Assembly: GCA_028222445.1 (NCBI GenBank)
Contig: JAOISU010000002.1
Span: 1 to 64,000 of the forward strand
Direction: 5' to 3'
DNA: 64,000 bases
Origin: Candidatus Pelagibacter sp.
Lineage (GTDB): Bacteria > Pseudomonadota > Alphaproteobacteria > Pelagibacterales > Pelagibacteraceae
This document shows positions 55,491 through 64,000 of the stretch, one piece after another. The notes under the pieces are model-generated. The model did no database searches. It saw only the letters and a program-made list of their open reading frames with translations, and had not been told where the DNA came from. The position numbers and the translations under genes are program-made. The stretch's first letter is position 1; each line of letters begins with the position of its first letter.

Positions 55491-57458
55491 TTAATTGAAG
55501 TTTATTGGGTCAACATCAACCGTTAGTTTCATTCCAGCAGGAAATTTGAATGTTTCAATGACTTTTGAAAGTGAATTTTGAACTTTTAGAGATTTTCTAC
55601 CCCTAATCAAAAGCCTTACTCTAAATCTTCTTTTTAATCTAAATATAGGAGCGTTTACAGGTCCAAGCACTCTACCATCAACAGCATTTTCTATAAAACT
55701 TTTAAACTTATAAGCTTCTTTTTCAAGTTCTCTTTCATTGTTACCAGTAATTATTAAGGCAATAAATCTTTGAAACGGTGGAAGATTATTTTCTCTTCTA
55801 ATTTCAAGTTCTTTGTCTAAAAATATATCAGGATCTTTATTGGTAATATCAGTAATCATTTTGGTATTTAGATTGTAAGTTTGAAAATAAACAGTTGCTG
55901 GTTTTCCTGTTCTACCTGCTCTTCCTGAAAGTTGATGATATAACTGTAAGTTTTTTTCAGCACCTCTTAGGTCGTGACCTTGTGATGATAAATCGATATC
56001 AACAACAACAATACAATTTAAACTTGGAAAGTGAAATCCTTTAGAAATTAATTGAGTTCCAATTAAAATTTGAATTTTATTATCTATAATTTTTTCTAAA
56101 ACATCTGCTGAACTTTTTTTATTCATTGTATCGCTAGAAAATATAGTTGTTTCCTTGTTAGGAAAAATTTTTTTTACTTCTTCTGATATCCTTTCAACCC
56201 CAGGCCCACTAAAAATAAAATCACATTTTCCTTCTTTCGAGCAGTCCCTATTTAGTAAAGCTTTGTATCCACAGTAGTGACATAATAAATTTTGTTTGTT
56301 TTTGTGATAAACCAAATTAATTGAACAATTTGGACATGAATAACTAGTAAAACATTTTTTACATAAAACATTGGGTGAAAATCCTCTTCTATTTAAAAAA
56401 AATAATACTTGATCTTTTTTTTCAAGATGAAATTTTACTTTCTCAATTGTTTCTTTAGATATCCAGGATTGAGATTCTAACTTTGAATTATTAAGATTGA
56501 TTATTTCATATTTTGGTAAAGATGCATTTAAATATCTTTGATCAAGTTTTGATAAACTATATTTGCCTTTTTTAATATTGTCATAAGTTTCAATAGAGGG
56601 GACGGCTGTTATTAAATTGATTGGAATATTTTCAAAGGATGCCCTAGAAATTGCCATATCTCTTGCATTATAAGTTACCCCCTCATCTTGCTTATAAGAT
56701 TGATCATGTTCTTCATCAACAATAATTAATCCTAGTTTTTTAAACGGTAAAAATAATGAAGATCGAGCACCAATTACAACTTTAATTTTATCATTTGCTA
56801 TTCCACTCCAAATAATTTCTTTATTTTTTTTTGTAATGCCTGAGTGCCACACCGCAGGCTTGAAACCAAAAAATTCTATAAATTTATTTTGAAATTGTCC
56901 TGTTAATCCGATTTCTGGTAATAGAATTAACCCCTGAAAACCCTTATTAATTATCTCTTTTAAAGCCTCAAAATAGACCATTGTTTTACCTGAGCCCGTG
57001 GTGCCTTGTAAAACATGAACTCTAAATTTTTGATTTAATACATTCATTTTTTTTAGTGAATCTTTTTGCTCTTTAGAAAGTTTTATTTTATTTTCTTTGA
57101 TATCAATTCTAAATGGTTCATAAGCTTTAATTGATAACTTCTCTATCACACCACTACTCAATAATAGCAATTTTAATGCCATACCTTTAGGAATCATATT
57201 ATATTCAGAAAACCAGTTTAAAAATTTAATTGTATTTTTTTTTAGTGATGGAACATCTAATTTTCTTAAAACTTTTTTAATTGCAAAATTTTTATTTGTT
57301 TTTTTTTCAAACTCATTCCAAACTACTCCTGTAAGTTTCGACTTTCCAAAGGGTACCTCTACATAGTCTCCTTCTTTAAGTTTTACATCAGAATCATATG
57401 TAAATGGATGATTAAAAATATTGGGTATTAATATCGGTACTTTCATTTTCAGCAACAT
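55491..57458 (-). CDS. priA: Primosomal protein N' (PriA helicase)
   Basis: 655 residues. Restarts stalled replication forks. N-terminal DNA-binding domain (1-100), helicase lobes with Walker A GTTGSGKT and Walker B VDEEHDQS, and a zinc region with paired cysteines in CKKCFTSYSCPNC and CHYCGYKALLNRDC. ISKGFHFPSLN and SGRAGRTGKPATV are helicase motifs V and VI. A start at 57446 (four codons in) is equally possible. Slightly shorter than E. coli PriA (732). Confidence 0.95.
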   Translation of the reverse strand: MLLKMKVPILIPNIFNHPFTYDSDVKLKEGDYVEVPFGKSKLTGVVWNEFEKKTNKNFAIKKVLRKLDVPSLKKNTIKFLNWFSEYNMIPKGMALKLLLLSSGVIEKLSIKAYEPFRIDIKENKIKLSKEQKDSLKKMNVLNQKFRVHVLQGTTGSGKTMVYFEALKEIINKGFQGLILLPEIGLTGQFQNKFIEFFGFKPAVWHSGITKKNKEIIWSGIANDKIKVVIGARSSLFLPFKKLGLIIVDEEHDQSYKQDEGVTYNARDMAISRASFENIPINLITAVPSIETYDNIKKGKYSLSKLDQRYLNASLPKYEIINLNNSKLESQSWISKETIEKVKFHLEKKDQVLFFLNRRGFSPNVLCKKCFTSYSCPNCSINLVYHKNKQNLLCHYCGYKALLNRDCSKEGKCDFIFSGPGVERISEEVKKIFPNKETTIFSSDTMNKKSSADVLEKIIDNKIQILIGTQLISKGFHFPSLNCIVVVDIDLSSQGHDLRGAEKNLQLYHQLSGRAGRTGKPATVYFQTYNLNTKMITDITNKDPDIFLDKELEIRRENNLPPFQRFIALIITGNNERELEKEAYKFKSFIENAVDGRVLGPVNAPIFRLKRRFRVRLLIRGRKSLKVQNSLSKVIETFKFPAGMKLTVDVDPINFN

Positions 57459-57540
57459 ATTATCTTAACGTTGTTAAAAAGCGATATAAAGATTGCAAAC
57501 CTGCTAAAAAGTATTTATTAAATCATTAGTGTTTCAATAA

Positions 57541-57546
57541 TATAAT
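57541..57546 (+). promoter_or_regulatory. Candidate -10 box upstream of the unknown gene
   Basis: A perfect TATAAT lies 41 bases before the next ATG in the 128-base gap after priA. The -35 position holds only TTAAAT, so this is a weak promoter guess. Nothing else recognisable is in the gap. Confidence 0.35.
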
Positions 57547-57586
57547 ACAAATATTTTAAGATCTAACATAAAAAGTACAAATTGAA

Positions 57587-58069
57587 ATGAAAAAAGTTTG
57601 GAAAATAATAAAGCCTGAAAAATATAAGAATGTAACTGATTGTATAAAAGCTATTAAGAAAAAAAAGGTTTACATTAGCCCTTGGATTGAAAATATAATA
57701 AAAAATAAAAAAAATAAAATTACAATAACTAAAAAGACTGTTTATTTATTTAGAGTAAAAGTTTCTTCCCTTGGTTTTAAAAAACCAACGCAACTAAAAA
57801 ATATTTATCAAAAATTAAAACAAAAAGGATTCAAGCTTGTGCCACCAGATATTGCTTTTAGGTCGAGACTTCAATATCACGAACAAAAAACAGGTGAGTG
57901 GTTAAGGTTTGCTACACCAATGAATTCTTTAATAGATAGCGACGGTGTTCCACACCTACCTAAATTAGGTAAGGCTTTAAATTCTTTTTTTATTGAAACG
58001 TACTGGTCTTATTCTAAGGCAATTTTTCACCCTCATAACGAGTTTGTCGCAATGAAGCATGATATTTAA
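57587..58069 (+). CDS. Conserved-looking protein of unknown function
   Basis: 160 residues, not recognised. The first 75 residues are very Lys/Ile-rich; the second half (about 80-160) is more complex, with PPDIAFRSRLQYHEQKTGEW, then FATPMNSLIDSDGVPHLPKLG and a His/Asn-rich FHPHNEFVAMKHD end. No signal peptide or membrane helix, so soluble and cytoplasmic. Its last 11 bases overlap the Old Yellow Enzyme gene, which argues that it is a real, translated gene and that the two act together. Aspartate/histidine-rich loops could bind metal, but this is only a guess. Confidence 0.75.
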   Translation: MKKVWKIIKPEKYKNVTDCIKAIKKKKVYISPWIENIIKNKKNKITITKKTVYLFRVKVSSLGFKKPTQLKNIYQKLKQKGFKLVPPDIAFRSRLQYHEQKTGEWLRFATPMNSLIDSDGVPHLPKLGKALNSFFIETYWSYSKAIFHPHNEFVAMKHDI

Positions 58070-59117
58070 AAATTTAAAAATAAATAATATTATTCTAAAA
58101 AATCGCATTGTTATTTCTCCAATGTGTCAATATTCATCCAAAAATGGTAGTCCTTCAAAATGGCATTATCAACACTTAGAAAATTTATCCTCAACAGGCA
58201 GTAGTATGGTTTTATTTGAATCAACTGCTGTTGAAAAATCAGGAAAAATATCTGAGGCAGATATGTGTTTATATAATGCTACTCATGAGAAAAATCTAAA
58301 AAAATTGGTTAAATTTCTTAAATCTAAAAATGATATTAAATATGGTATTCAAATATCTCACTCTGGAAGAAAAGGTTCAAGTTATGAACCTTGGATAAAA
58401 CATAATTCTCCACTACCCAAAAAAAGATCATGGAAAACTTTCTCTGCATCAGCAATTTCTAGAGACAAAGGATGGCCTAAACCTACTGAAATGACAAAAT
58501 TACAAATAAAAAAGATGGTTCAAAAATTTAAAAATACAACCATTCGAGCTAATAGAATTAATTTTGATTGTTTAGAGATACATATGGCTCATGGTTATTT
58601 ATTACATCAGTTTTTTTCTCCTATTTCTAATAAAAGAAAAGATGAGTATGGAGGAAACTTTGTTAATAGAAGTAGACTATTACATGAAATTGCAAGAGAA
58701 GTACGAAAAGCTTGGCCTAGTCATAAAATTTTAGGTGCGCGCATTACTGGGTCAGACCATGTAAAAAATGGTTTATCAATCAAAGATGCTATTCTGTTAG
58801 CTAAAGAATTAAAAAAAATTGGTTTTGATTATATTTCGGTTTCTAGTGGTGGTATCTTGCCTTATACAAAAATGCAACAGTACGAAGCTTTCAGAATAAA
58901 AATGGCAAAAAAAATTAAAAATGAATCAAAAATGATAACTACAACTAGTGGAATGATAACTGATCACAAAATATCACAAAATATTATTAAAAATAAGAAA
59001 ATTGATTTTATCACTATAGCAAGAATAATTATTAAAAACCCGAGATGGATTTTACAATTTGCAAAAAAAAACAAGGTTAAAAATTATATTCCAAACCAAT
59101 ATAAAAGAATTATTTAG
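58059..59117 (+). CDS. NADH:flavin oxidoreductase, Old Yellow Enzyme family (YqjM-like)
   Basis: 352 residues, FMN-binding TIM barrel reducing activated C=C bonds. The flavin-tuning cysteine is in ISPMCQYSS, as in the thermophilic-like/YqjM class, and the substrate-binding His pair is HMAHGYLLHQFFSP. ARITGSDHV and the C-terminal FITIARIIIKNP complete the fold. The natural substrate is unknown. Overlaps the unknown gene upstream; a hairpin separates it from the convergent radical SAM gene. Confidence 0.9.
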   Translation: MIFKNLKINNIILKNRIVISPMCQYSSKNGSPSKWHYQHLENLSSTGSSMVLFESTAVEKSGKISEADMCLYNATHEKNLKKLVKFLKSKNDIKYGIQISHSGRKGSSYEPWIKHNSPLPKKRSWKTFSASAISRDKGWPKPTEMTKLQIKKMVQKFKNTTIRANRINFDCLEIHMAHGYLLHQFFSPISNKRKDEYGGNFVNRSRLLHEIAREVRKAWPSHKILGARITGSDHVKNGLSIKDAILLAKELKKIGFDYISVSSGGILPYTKMQQYEAFRIKMAKKIKNESKMITTTSGMITDHKISQNIIKNKKIDFITIARIIIKNPRWILQFAKKNKVKNYIPNQYKRII

Positions 59118-59142
59118 TATATAAAAGTTTAACTTTTATATA
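59118..59142. terminator. Hairpin at the convergent OYE / radical SAM ends
   Basis: Eleven-pair stem (TATATAAAAGT 59118-59128 with 59132-59142) and loop TTA. The stop codon of the radical SAM gene (59129-59131) is the loop itself, and the OYE stop is one base before the stem. AT-only pairs make it weaker than the other two terminators. Confidence 0.6.
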
Positions 59143-60034
59143 TCTCTCTCCACTTCTGTGCGTGATTGACACCAAGTAATGTTCCTTGAGCATTACAGTT
59201 TTTACATGGATCATTAGACCTTTTTCCTTGTAATAAGTCTATTCTATATTTTTTCATAATTTTTGATGTCCATATGTCAAAGACTTCTTCTTGCATCATG
59301 TTGCCCATTGTTTGTCGTCTCTGCCAGTCTTGTGGGCATAAAAATACATCTCCATTCCAATCAATCAAAAATTGATATGAGGGATAATAACAAGTTGTAT
59401 GAACATCATTTGCTATTTGGTTCCCTGTTTTGATTGTTCCAGCTCTATTAGTTAATTTCACTCCAAAGTTTTCTGTTTTTGTGTACCACCTATCTCTTAG
59501 TATTACAAATTCTTCAGGCACACCTGATTTTTTTAACATGTCTTTAAATCTTTTAACCTGTTCAGGACCATCATACATGCTGATTAATAGCCTTGCTGCA
59601 TTTGCATTATATAACTTCGTTATAGTTTTATGATTTAAAGGATCACCATTTGTTACAATTTCAATATCAGCAACTTTAGAAAGTTTATTTACAATATATT
59701 CAATATCTTTATGTAATAGAGGCTCGCCATATCCACATAAAGCTAAAGAACCTTTAAATTTCATTTTTTTTAAATCATCATGAAGTTTATCTATTAATTT
59801 TTTAGACATTTTTTGGTATGTATCTGGTGCTACTTTGTTGTCAGACTTTGGACAAAAAGAACAAGAGCGATTGCAAACATCAATTAAGCTTAATTCTATC
59901 CATGTAGGTAATGGGACACCTTTAAATAAACTTATTCCATCATCTACAATTAGCTTTCTTCTTCTAATGTTTTTTTTAATGGTTTCTTTTGGGTCTAAAG
60001 TTATTGGGGGATTGTTATGGCCAATGTTACTCAT
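59129..60034 (-). CDS. Radical SAM / SPASM-type protein
   Basis: 301 residues. The CX3CX2C iron-sulfur site is Cys54, Cys58, Cys61 (CNRSCSFC), followed by LCGYGEPLLHKD and EIVTNGDPL. The C-terminal part has FLIDWNGDVFLCPQDW, GNMMQEEVFDIW and CKNC, the SPASM-like pattern of a second cluster. Such proteins modify peptides or sugars. The N-terminus reads MSNIGHNNPP, an odd leader before the fold. It starts on the last base of the MarR-type regulator stop, so both are one transcript. Confidence 0.85.
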   Translation of the reverse strand: MSNIGHNNPPITLDPKETIKKNIRRRKLIVDDGISLFKGVPLPTWIELSLIDVCNRSCSFCPKSDNKVAPDTYQKMSKKLIDKLHDDLKKMKFKGSLALCGYGEPLLHKDIEYIVNKLSKVADIEIVTNGDPLNHKTITKLYNANAARLLISMYDGPEQVKRFKDMLKKSGVPEEFVILRDRWYTKTENFGVKLTNRAGTIKTGNQIANDVHTTCYYPSYQFLIDWNGDVFLCPQDWQRRQTMGNMMQEEVFDIWTSKIMKKYRIDLLQGKRSNDPCKNCNAQGTLLGVNHAQKWREIYKS

Positions 60035-60402
60035 TATAATAGGTTGTGGTCAATTTTTTTTATAGGTTGATTTTTATGTTCATTCATATCTTTGTCATTA
60101 ATTTCAAATTTTAGCTCATCATATTCTTTTAATTTTTTTTTCATAAAATCCATTGTAAGTTTTGTCTTAGATGAGATACCTTGAGGAGTTAAAAAATAGA
60201 GATAGTTAGACTTCTTTTTATTTCTATTAAAATTTTGTATTTTAATTAAACCTTTCTTATGCAACTCCTTAATACAATAATTTAACTTGCCCAAACTAAA
60301 CCCTAGTTCTTGCGCAAGTTTTCTTTGACTTGTCTCTGATTTTCTTGATATTTTTATCAATATCTCAAGATAATCTTGTTTATTTTTTTTTATATTGTTC
60401 AA
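60034..60402 (-). CDS. MarR-type regulator, EPS-associated family
   Basis: 122 residues. A winged helix: SQRKLAQELGFSLGKLNYCIKEL is the DNA-recognition region and KGLIKIQNF the wing, followed by YFLTPQGISSKTKLT and a C-terminal coiled coil KKKLKEYDELKFEI. This run matches the EPS-associated MarR family (TIGR04176) found in polysaccharide loci. The only start is a TTG at 60402, lying inside a TTGAAC palindrome that may be its own operator. Co-transcribed with the radical SAM gene. Confidence 0.85.
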   Translation of the reverse strand: MNNIKKNKQDYLEILIKISRKSETSQRKLAQELGFSLGKLNYCIKELHKKGLIKIQNFNRNKKKSNYLYFLTPQGISSKTKLTMDFMKKKLKEYDELKFEINDKDMNEHKNQPIKKIDHNLL

Positions 60403-60431
60403 TAATTGAACATACTATTTAAATGTTGAAC
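60397..60431. promoter_or_regulatory. Operator-like TTGAAC repeat cluster
   Basis: GTTCAA (60397-60402) and TTGAAC (60406-60411) form a palindrome over the regulator's start codon; a third TTGAAC lies at 60426-60431, twenty bases (two helical turns) from the second. The arrangement suits a dimeric winged-helix protein repressing its own gene, and perhaps the divergent aminotransferase. Confidence 0.5.
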
Positions 60432-60539
60432 GGTAAAGCTAAATTATATGAAATAAGATAACTAATACTTGTATTTCTAAACGTAAATGTCTAATAATTT
60501 ACCTACAATACATACTAAATAATATAAAATTTCAAAATT

Positions 60540-61760
60540 ATGTCTAATTTAATACTAAATGAGGGTTACCAAAAAAATAAGGTATTTTTTGAAGAAGGTT
60601 ATAAAGATAAGATTAAATATCAAGGAAAATCCTATATAGATCTTTCTAATTGCGCTGGCAGTTTAATACTTGGTCACAACAGTAAAACTTACAGAGAAAT
60701 TTTAAAAAAATACTTAAAAGTTAATGGCTCTAATTTTGCACACCCAAATAATTATGCTGTTAATTATTCGAAAACAATTAAGAAAATATTTCCTAGTTTT
60801 AAAAAAATTATTTTTTGTAATTCTGGTACAGAGGCAGTCACTAAAGCCCTAAGAATTAGTCGTGCTTTAAATAAAAAGGAATGTATAGTAAGTGTTGTAG
60901 GTAGTTGGCATGGTTCTGTTGATAGCCTACTTTTTCAACCTGACAATAAACTTAAACCTAAATTTCTTTCTGATGGATTATCGAATAATGATAAAAAAAA
61001 AATTATATTTATTCCATATAACGATATTGAAATTTCAAAAAAAATATTAAATAAAAATAAAGCTAAAATAAACTCTTTAATTATTGAACCTATACAAGCT
61101 TGCTTACCATTAAATAATTCTAAGCATTACTTAAAATTTTTAGAAAATTTTTGCAAAAAAAATAATATTACATTAATTTTTGATGAAATTATTACTGGTA
61201 TAAGATCTGACAGAAACAGTGTTCAAAAAAAATATAATATTAAACCTGATATTACAACTATTGGCAAAATAATAGGTGGTGGCATGCCAATAGGAGTGAT
61301 AGGGATTTCAAAAAATGTTTACAGAAATATAGAGAAGAAGAAAATTTTTTATGGTGGCACATTTTCTGGAAATTCACTTTCGTCATTTGTTGGAAATGAG
61401 ACTTTGAAATATTTAATGAAAAATAAAAAAATTATCCAAAAAATTAATGCAAAAAGTAAATACTTTCAAGATAATTTAAATAGATATATCTATCTTAATA
61501 AAATGAATTTAAAGATCTATAGGTATTCATCAATTCTTAGAATTGTTTATACTAAAAATAAAATAAACAATAGAACTCAAAGAGATTTTTTTGAAAATAA
61601 AATTTCAAAAAAAATAGGTAATTTTAAAAAATTTTTGTTTCAAAAAAAAATCTACTACCCGTCTAGTGGAATTATTTTTTTTTCAAATGCAACTAGCTTC
61701 AAAAATATTGATTATGTTATAAAGAATTTAAAGATTGGATTTAAAAAGTATTTTAAATAA
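60540..61760 (+). CDS. Class III aminotransferase (glutamate-1-semialdehyde aminomutase-like)
   Basis: 406 residues, PLP fold type I. Cofactor site: FCNSGTEAVTKALRI, WHGSVDS, IFDEIITGIR and the PLP lysine Lys243 in TIGKIIGGGMPIG. It resembles the HemL branch, but the C-terminal third is diverged and extremely Lys/Asn/Ile-rich, so true GSA aminomutase is unlikely. The divergent EPS-type regulator and radical SAM genes suggest a surface-glycan or secondary-metabolite role. The gap upstream (137 bases) contains the TTGAAC cluster. Confidence 0.85.
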   Translation: MSNLILNEGYQKNKVFFEEGYKDKIKYQGKSYIDLSNCAGSLILGHNSKTYREILKKYLKVNGSNFAHPNNYAVNYSKTIKKIFPSFKKIIFCNSGTEAVTKALRISRALNKKECIVSVVGSWHGSVDSLLFQPDNKLKPKFLSDGLSNNDKKKIIFIPYNDIEISKKILNKNKAKINSLIIEPIQACLPLNNSKHYLKFLENFCKKNNITLIFDEIITGIRSDRNSVQKKYNIKPDITTIGKIIGGGMPIGVIGISKNVYRNIEKKKIFYGGTFSGNSLSSFVGNETLKYLMKNKKIIQKINAKSKYFQDNLNRYIYLNKMNLKIYRYSSILRIVYTKNKINNRTQRDFFENKISKKIGNFKKFLFQKKIYYPSSGIIFFSNATSFKNIDYVIKNLKIGFKKYFK

Positions 61761-61805
61761 AATGATTTAAAGGATAATTTAAAAATCTTATAGGATAATA
61801 TGGGA

Positions 61806-63206
61806 TTAAGAGTGTATTGCTCTTTTATCTACTGATAAGGCTGCTTCTTTTACTGCTTCTGAAAATGTTGGGTGTGCATGACATGTTCTTGCAACATCTT
61901 CAGCGCTAGCACCAAACTCCATTGCAACTCCAATTTCCCCAATTAATTCACCTGCATGAGGTCCAATAATATGTGCTCCTAAAACTCTATCTGTTTTTTC
62001 GTCAGCTAGGATTTTAACAAAACCTTCTGCTTCATCAATTGCTTTGGCTCTTGAATTTGCCATAAATGAAAATTTACCAATTTTATATTTAATATTTGCT
62101 TCTTTTAATTGTTCTTCTGTTTTCCCAATTGAAGCAACTTCTGGTGTTGTGTAAACAACTCCAGGAATAATATCATAATTAACATGTCCTGATTGTCCTG
62201 CGATATTTTCTGCAACTGCAATACCTTCGTCCTCTGCTTTGTGAGCAAGCATCGGTCCATCAATTACATCTCCAATAGCATATACATTCTTAATATTTGT
62301 TTGAAATGCTTTGTCAGTTTTTATTCTTTTCTTTTCATCTAATTCAACACCAATTGCTTCTAAATTTAAATTATTAGTGTTAGGTTTTCTGCCAACAGAT
62401 ATAAGAACAACATCACAATCAAAATTTATTTTTTTTCCATCTTTGTCAGATGTTGAAACACTAGCTCCATTGGTGTTTTTAGTAATTCCCTCTACTTTAG
62501 TTTGCATGTGGAAGTTAATTCCTTGTTTCTTTAATATTTTCATAAACTCTGTAGATATTTCTCTATCCATACCGGGAGTAATATGCTCTAAAAATTCAAC
62601 CACATGTACTTCTGCACCTAATCTAGACCAAACAGACCCCATCTCTAATCCTATATAACCACCACCAACTACAACCATTTTTTTTGGCACAGTTTCTAAG
62701 GTTAGTGCTCCTGTTGAAGATACAATTATTTTTTCATCAAATTTAATACCTGGTAATGCAACTGGCACCGACCCTGTGCTAATTACTGTTTTATCTGTTT
62801 CAATTATGGTTTCTTTTTTTTGATCATCTAATATCGAGATTTTATTTGCTGATTTAAAGCTTCCAGTACCTTTAAAATAAGTAACTTTGTTTTTCTTAAA
62901 TAAAAACTCTACACCCTTAGTTAAAATTGTTACTGCTTTATCCTTATTTTGCATCATTTTTTGAAGATTAAGTTTTACCCCACTCACCTCAATACCAAGT
63001 TTAGAGAAATTTTGCGCCTTATGATAATTTTCAGAAATATTTAATAAATTTTTAGAAGGTATACACCCAACATTTAAACAAGTTCCACCTAATGAGCCTC
63101 TTGATTCTATACATGCAGTTTTAATTCCCAATTGCGCTAATCTTATTGCACACACATAACCTCCGGGACCACCACCTATTACAACTGCTTGAAATTTGTC
63201 TGACAT
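61806..63206 (-). CDS. lpd: Dihydrolipoamide dehydrogenase (E3)
   Basis: 466 residues, FAD disulfide oxidoreductase. Redox disulfide Cys43/Cys48 in GGTCLNVGCIP, FAD loop VIGGGPGGYVCA, NAD loop VVGGGYIGLEMGS and the C-terminal His-Glu pair in CHAHPTFSEAVKEA. It regenerates lipoamide for the 2-oxoglutarate (and probably pyruvate) dehydrogenase complex. It directly abuts sucB, the order typical of odhB-lpd in alphaproteobacteria. Confidence 0.97.
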   Translation of the reverse strand: MSDKFQAVVIGGGPGGYVCAIRLAQLGIKTACIESRGSLGGTCLNVGCIPSKNLLNISENYHKAQNFSKLGIEVSGVKLNLQKMMQNKDKAVTILTKGVEFLFKKNKVTYFKGTGSFKSANKISILDDQKKETIIETDKTVISTGSVPVALPGIKFDEKIIVSSTGALTLETVPKKMVVVGGGYIGLEMGSVWSRLGAEVHVVEFLEHITPGMDREISTEFMKILKKQGINFHMQTKVEGITKNTNGASVSTSDKDGKKINFDCDVVLISVGRKPNTNNLNLEAIGVELDEKKRIKTDKAFQTNIKNVYAIGDVIDGPMLAHKAEDEGIAVAENIAGQSGHVNYDIIPGVVYTTPEVASIGKTEEQLKEANIKYKIGKFSFMANSRAKAIDEAEGFVKILADEKTDRVLGAHIIGPHAGELIGEIGVAMEFGASAEDVARTCHAHPTFSEAVKEAALSVDKRAIHS

Positions 63207-64000
63207 TTAAATATTTAAAAACAACCTTCTTGGATCCTCTAAATTTTCTTTAACCATTTTTAAGAACGATACTGACTCTTTTCCATCTATAATTCTGTGA
63301 TCATAAGACAAGGCAAGATACATGATGGGTCTAATTTTAATCTCACCATCAACTACCATTGGTCTTTCAACTATATTATGCATACCTAACACACCAGATT
63401 GAGGTAAGTTTAATATTGGAGTAGATAACATTGAACCATAAACTCCACCATTGCTAATTGTAAAGGTTCCACCCTGAAGGTCCTCTATGGTTATTTTTCC
63501 ATCTCTTGCTTTTTCAGAAATAGTTTTAATATTTTTTTCAATATCTGCAAATGATAACTGATCAGCATCTCTTAATACTGGTACCACTAATCCCTTTTCA
63601 GTTCCTACTGCAAAGCTCATATTATAATAATTTTTATAAATAATTTCATCTCCGTCAATTTCAGCATTAACTGATGGATACATTTTTAGTGCAGCAACAC
63701 ATGCTTTTACAAAAAATGACATAAACCCTAATTTAATTCCATACCTGCTTTGGAAATCTTCCTGGTTCTCTTTTCTCATTTCTATTATACCGGTCATATC
63801 AACTTCGTTAAATGTTGTTAATAATGCTGCATTTTCTTGTGCTTGTTTTAATCTTTTTGCAATTGTCTGTCTAAGCCTAGACATTTTAATTCTCTCTTCT
63901 TGACCATATTTAATTTTTCTTTCTGATGGCTGAGGGTTTTCTCCCATCATGCTAATTAGATCACCTTTAAGAATTCTACCTTCTTTACCAGAGCCACTAA
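63207..64000 (-). CDS. sucB: Dihydrolipoyl succinyltransferase E2 (5' end cut by window)
   Basis: Reading on to the window edge gives the end of the peripheral-subunit-binding domain ([13 protein letters not shown]) and then the whole catalytic domain, from [16 protein letters not shown] to the catalytic [16 protein letters not shown] and the terminal [11 protein letters not shown]. The end of the sequence and the TTFNEVDM segment resemble SucB more than pyruvate-dehydrogenase E2. The lipoyl domain lies outside the window. It transfers the succinyl group to CoA in the TCA cycle. Confidence 0.93.
   Translation of the reverse strand, partial: SGSGKEGRILKGDLISMMGENPQPSERKIKYGQEERIKMSRLRQTIAKRLKQAQENAALLTTFNEVDMTGIIEMRKENQEDFQSRYGIKLGFMSFFVKACVAALKMYPSVNAEIDGDEIIYKNYYNMSFAVGTEKGLVVPVLRDADQLSFADIEKNIKTISEKARDGKITIEDLQGGTFTISNGGVYGSMLSTPILNLPQSGVLGMHNIVERPMVVDGEIKIRPIMYLALSYDHRIIDGKESVSFLKMVKENLEDPRRLFLNI

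Noticed and set aside
61761..61805. AGGATAAT direct repeat in the gap before lpd's end
   Set aside because: Two short AT-rich copies with no symmetry or stem; probably chance. This is the one convergent gap without a good hairpin.

Overview
The window reads as a stretch of a streamlined marine alphaproteobacterial chromosome of the SAR11 / Candidatus Pelagibacter type. The evidence is very low GC, Lys/Asn/Ile-rich proteins, no non-coding gap above about 190 bases, frequent gene overlaps, and an alphaproteobacterial gene set: ChvG/ChvI, a RegA-type regulator, class I lysyl-tRNA synthetase, metX-metW under a SAM-II riboswitch, and an atpHAGDC cluster separate from Fo. I saw no rRNA, tRNA, CRISPR array, insertion sequence or phage gene. 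Both ends cut a gene (cyclopropane fatty acid synthase on the left, sucB on the right).

Layout. 1-5.7 kb: lipid and envelope genes (cfa, a DapA-family aldolase, a GT9 glycosyltransferase, a membrane J-protein) and an oligopeptidase. 5.7-9.8 kb: an Hsp20 gene behind a sigma32-like promoter and a ROSE-like RNA thermometer, a purine permease facing a purine phosphoribosyltransferase, and a GT17 glycosyltransferase. 9.8-17.6 kb: AlkA-type glycosylase, DMT permease, msrA, sseA, an RND pump with an unusually small adaptor, a lytic transglycosylase and a VanZ-like protein. 17.6-26.9 kb: gpmA, then a minus-strand run polA-chvI-chvG-ahcY-tsaE-amgK-murU. 26.9-32.2 kb: an ABC ATPase, bioY, regA and a three-gene polyamine operon. 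32.2-41.4 kb: yhhQ, rpmB, pyrD and lysK; trkH, an AmpG-like permease and an NlpC/P60 peptidase; hisC-tyrA. 41.5-50.6 kb: metX-metW-gloB behind the riboswitch, then rplU-rpmA-obgE-proB-proA-nadD-rsfS-ctpA-rppH behind a sigma70 promoter. 50.6-57.5 kb: the F1 ATP synthase operon and priA. 57.6-61.8 kb: a small accessory-looking block (unknown protein, Old Yellow Enzyme, radical SAM/SPASM protein, EPS-associated MarR-type regulator, class III aminotransferase). 61.8-64 kb: lpd and sucB of the 2-oxoglutarate dehydrogenase complex.

How the genes work together. AmpG-like import, NlpC/P60 cleavage and AmgK/MurU salvage form most of a peptidoglycan recycling route split over two loci. The ornithine decarboxylase, deoxyhypusine-synthase homologue and agmatinase form a polyamine locus that may make homospermidine. 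Methionine synthesis is under SAM control, while ahcY sits with the ChvG/ChvI sensor pair. Control elements visible in the DNA are the SAM-II riboswitch with its promoter at 41454-41543, the heat-shock promoter plus thermometer at 5691-5774, sigma70 promoters for rplU and rpmB, an operator-like cluster at 60397-60431, and three strong hairpins at convergent gene ends. Most other convergent ends simply overlap, several sharing one palindromic four-base stop.
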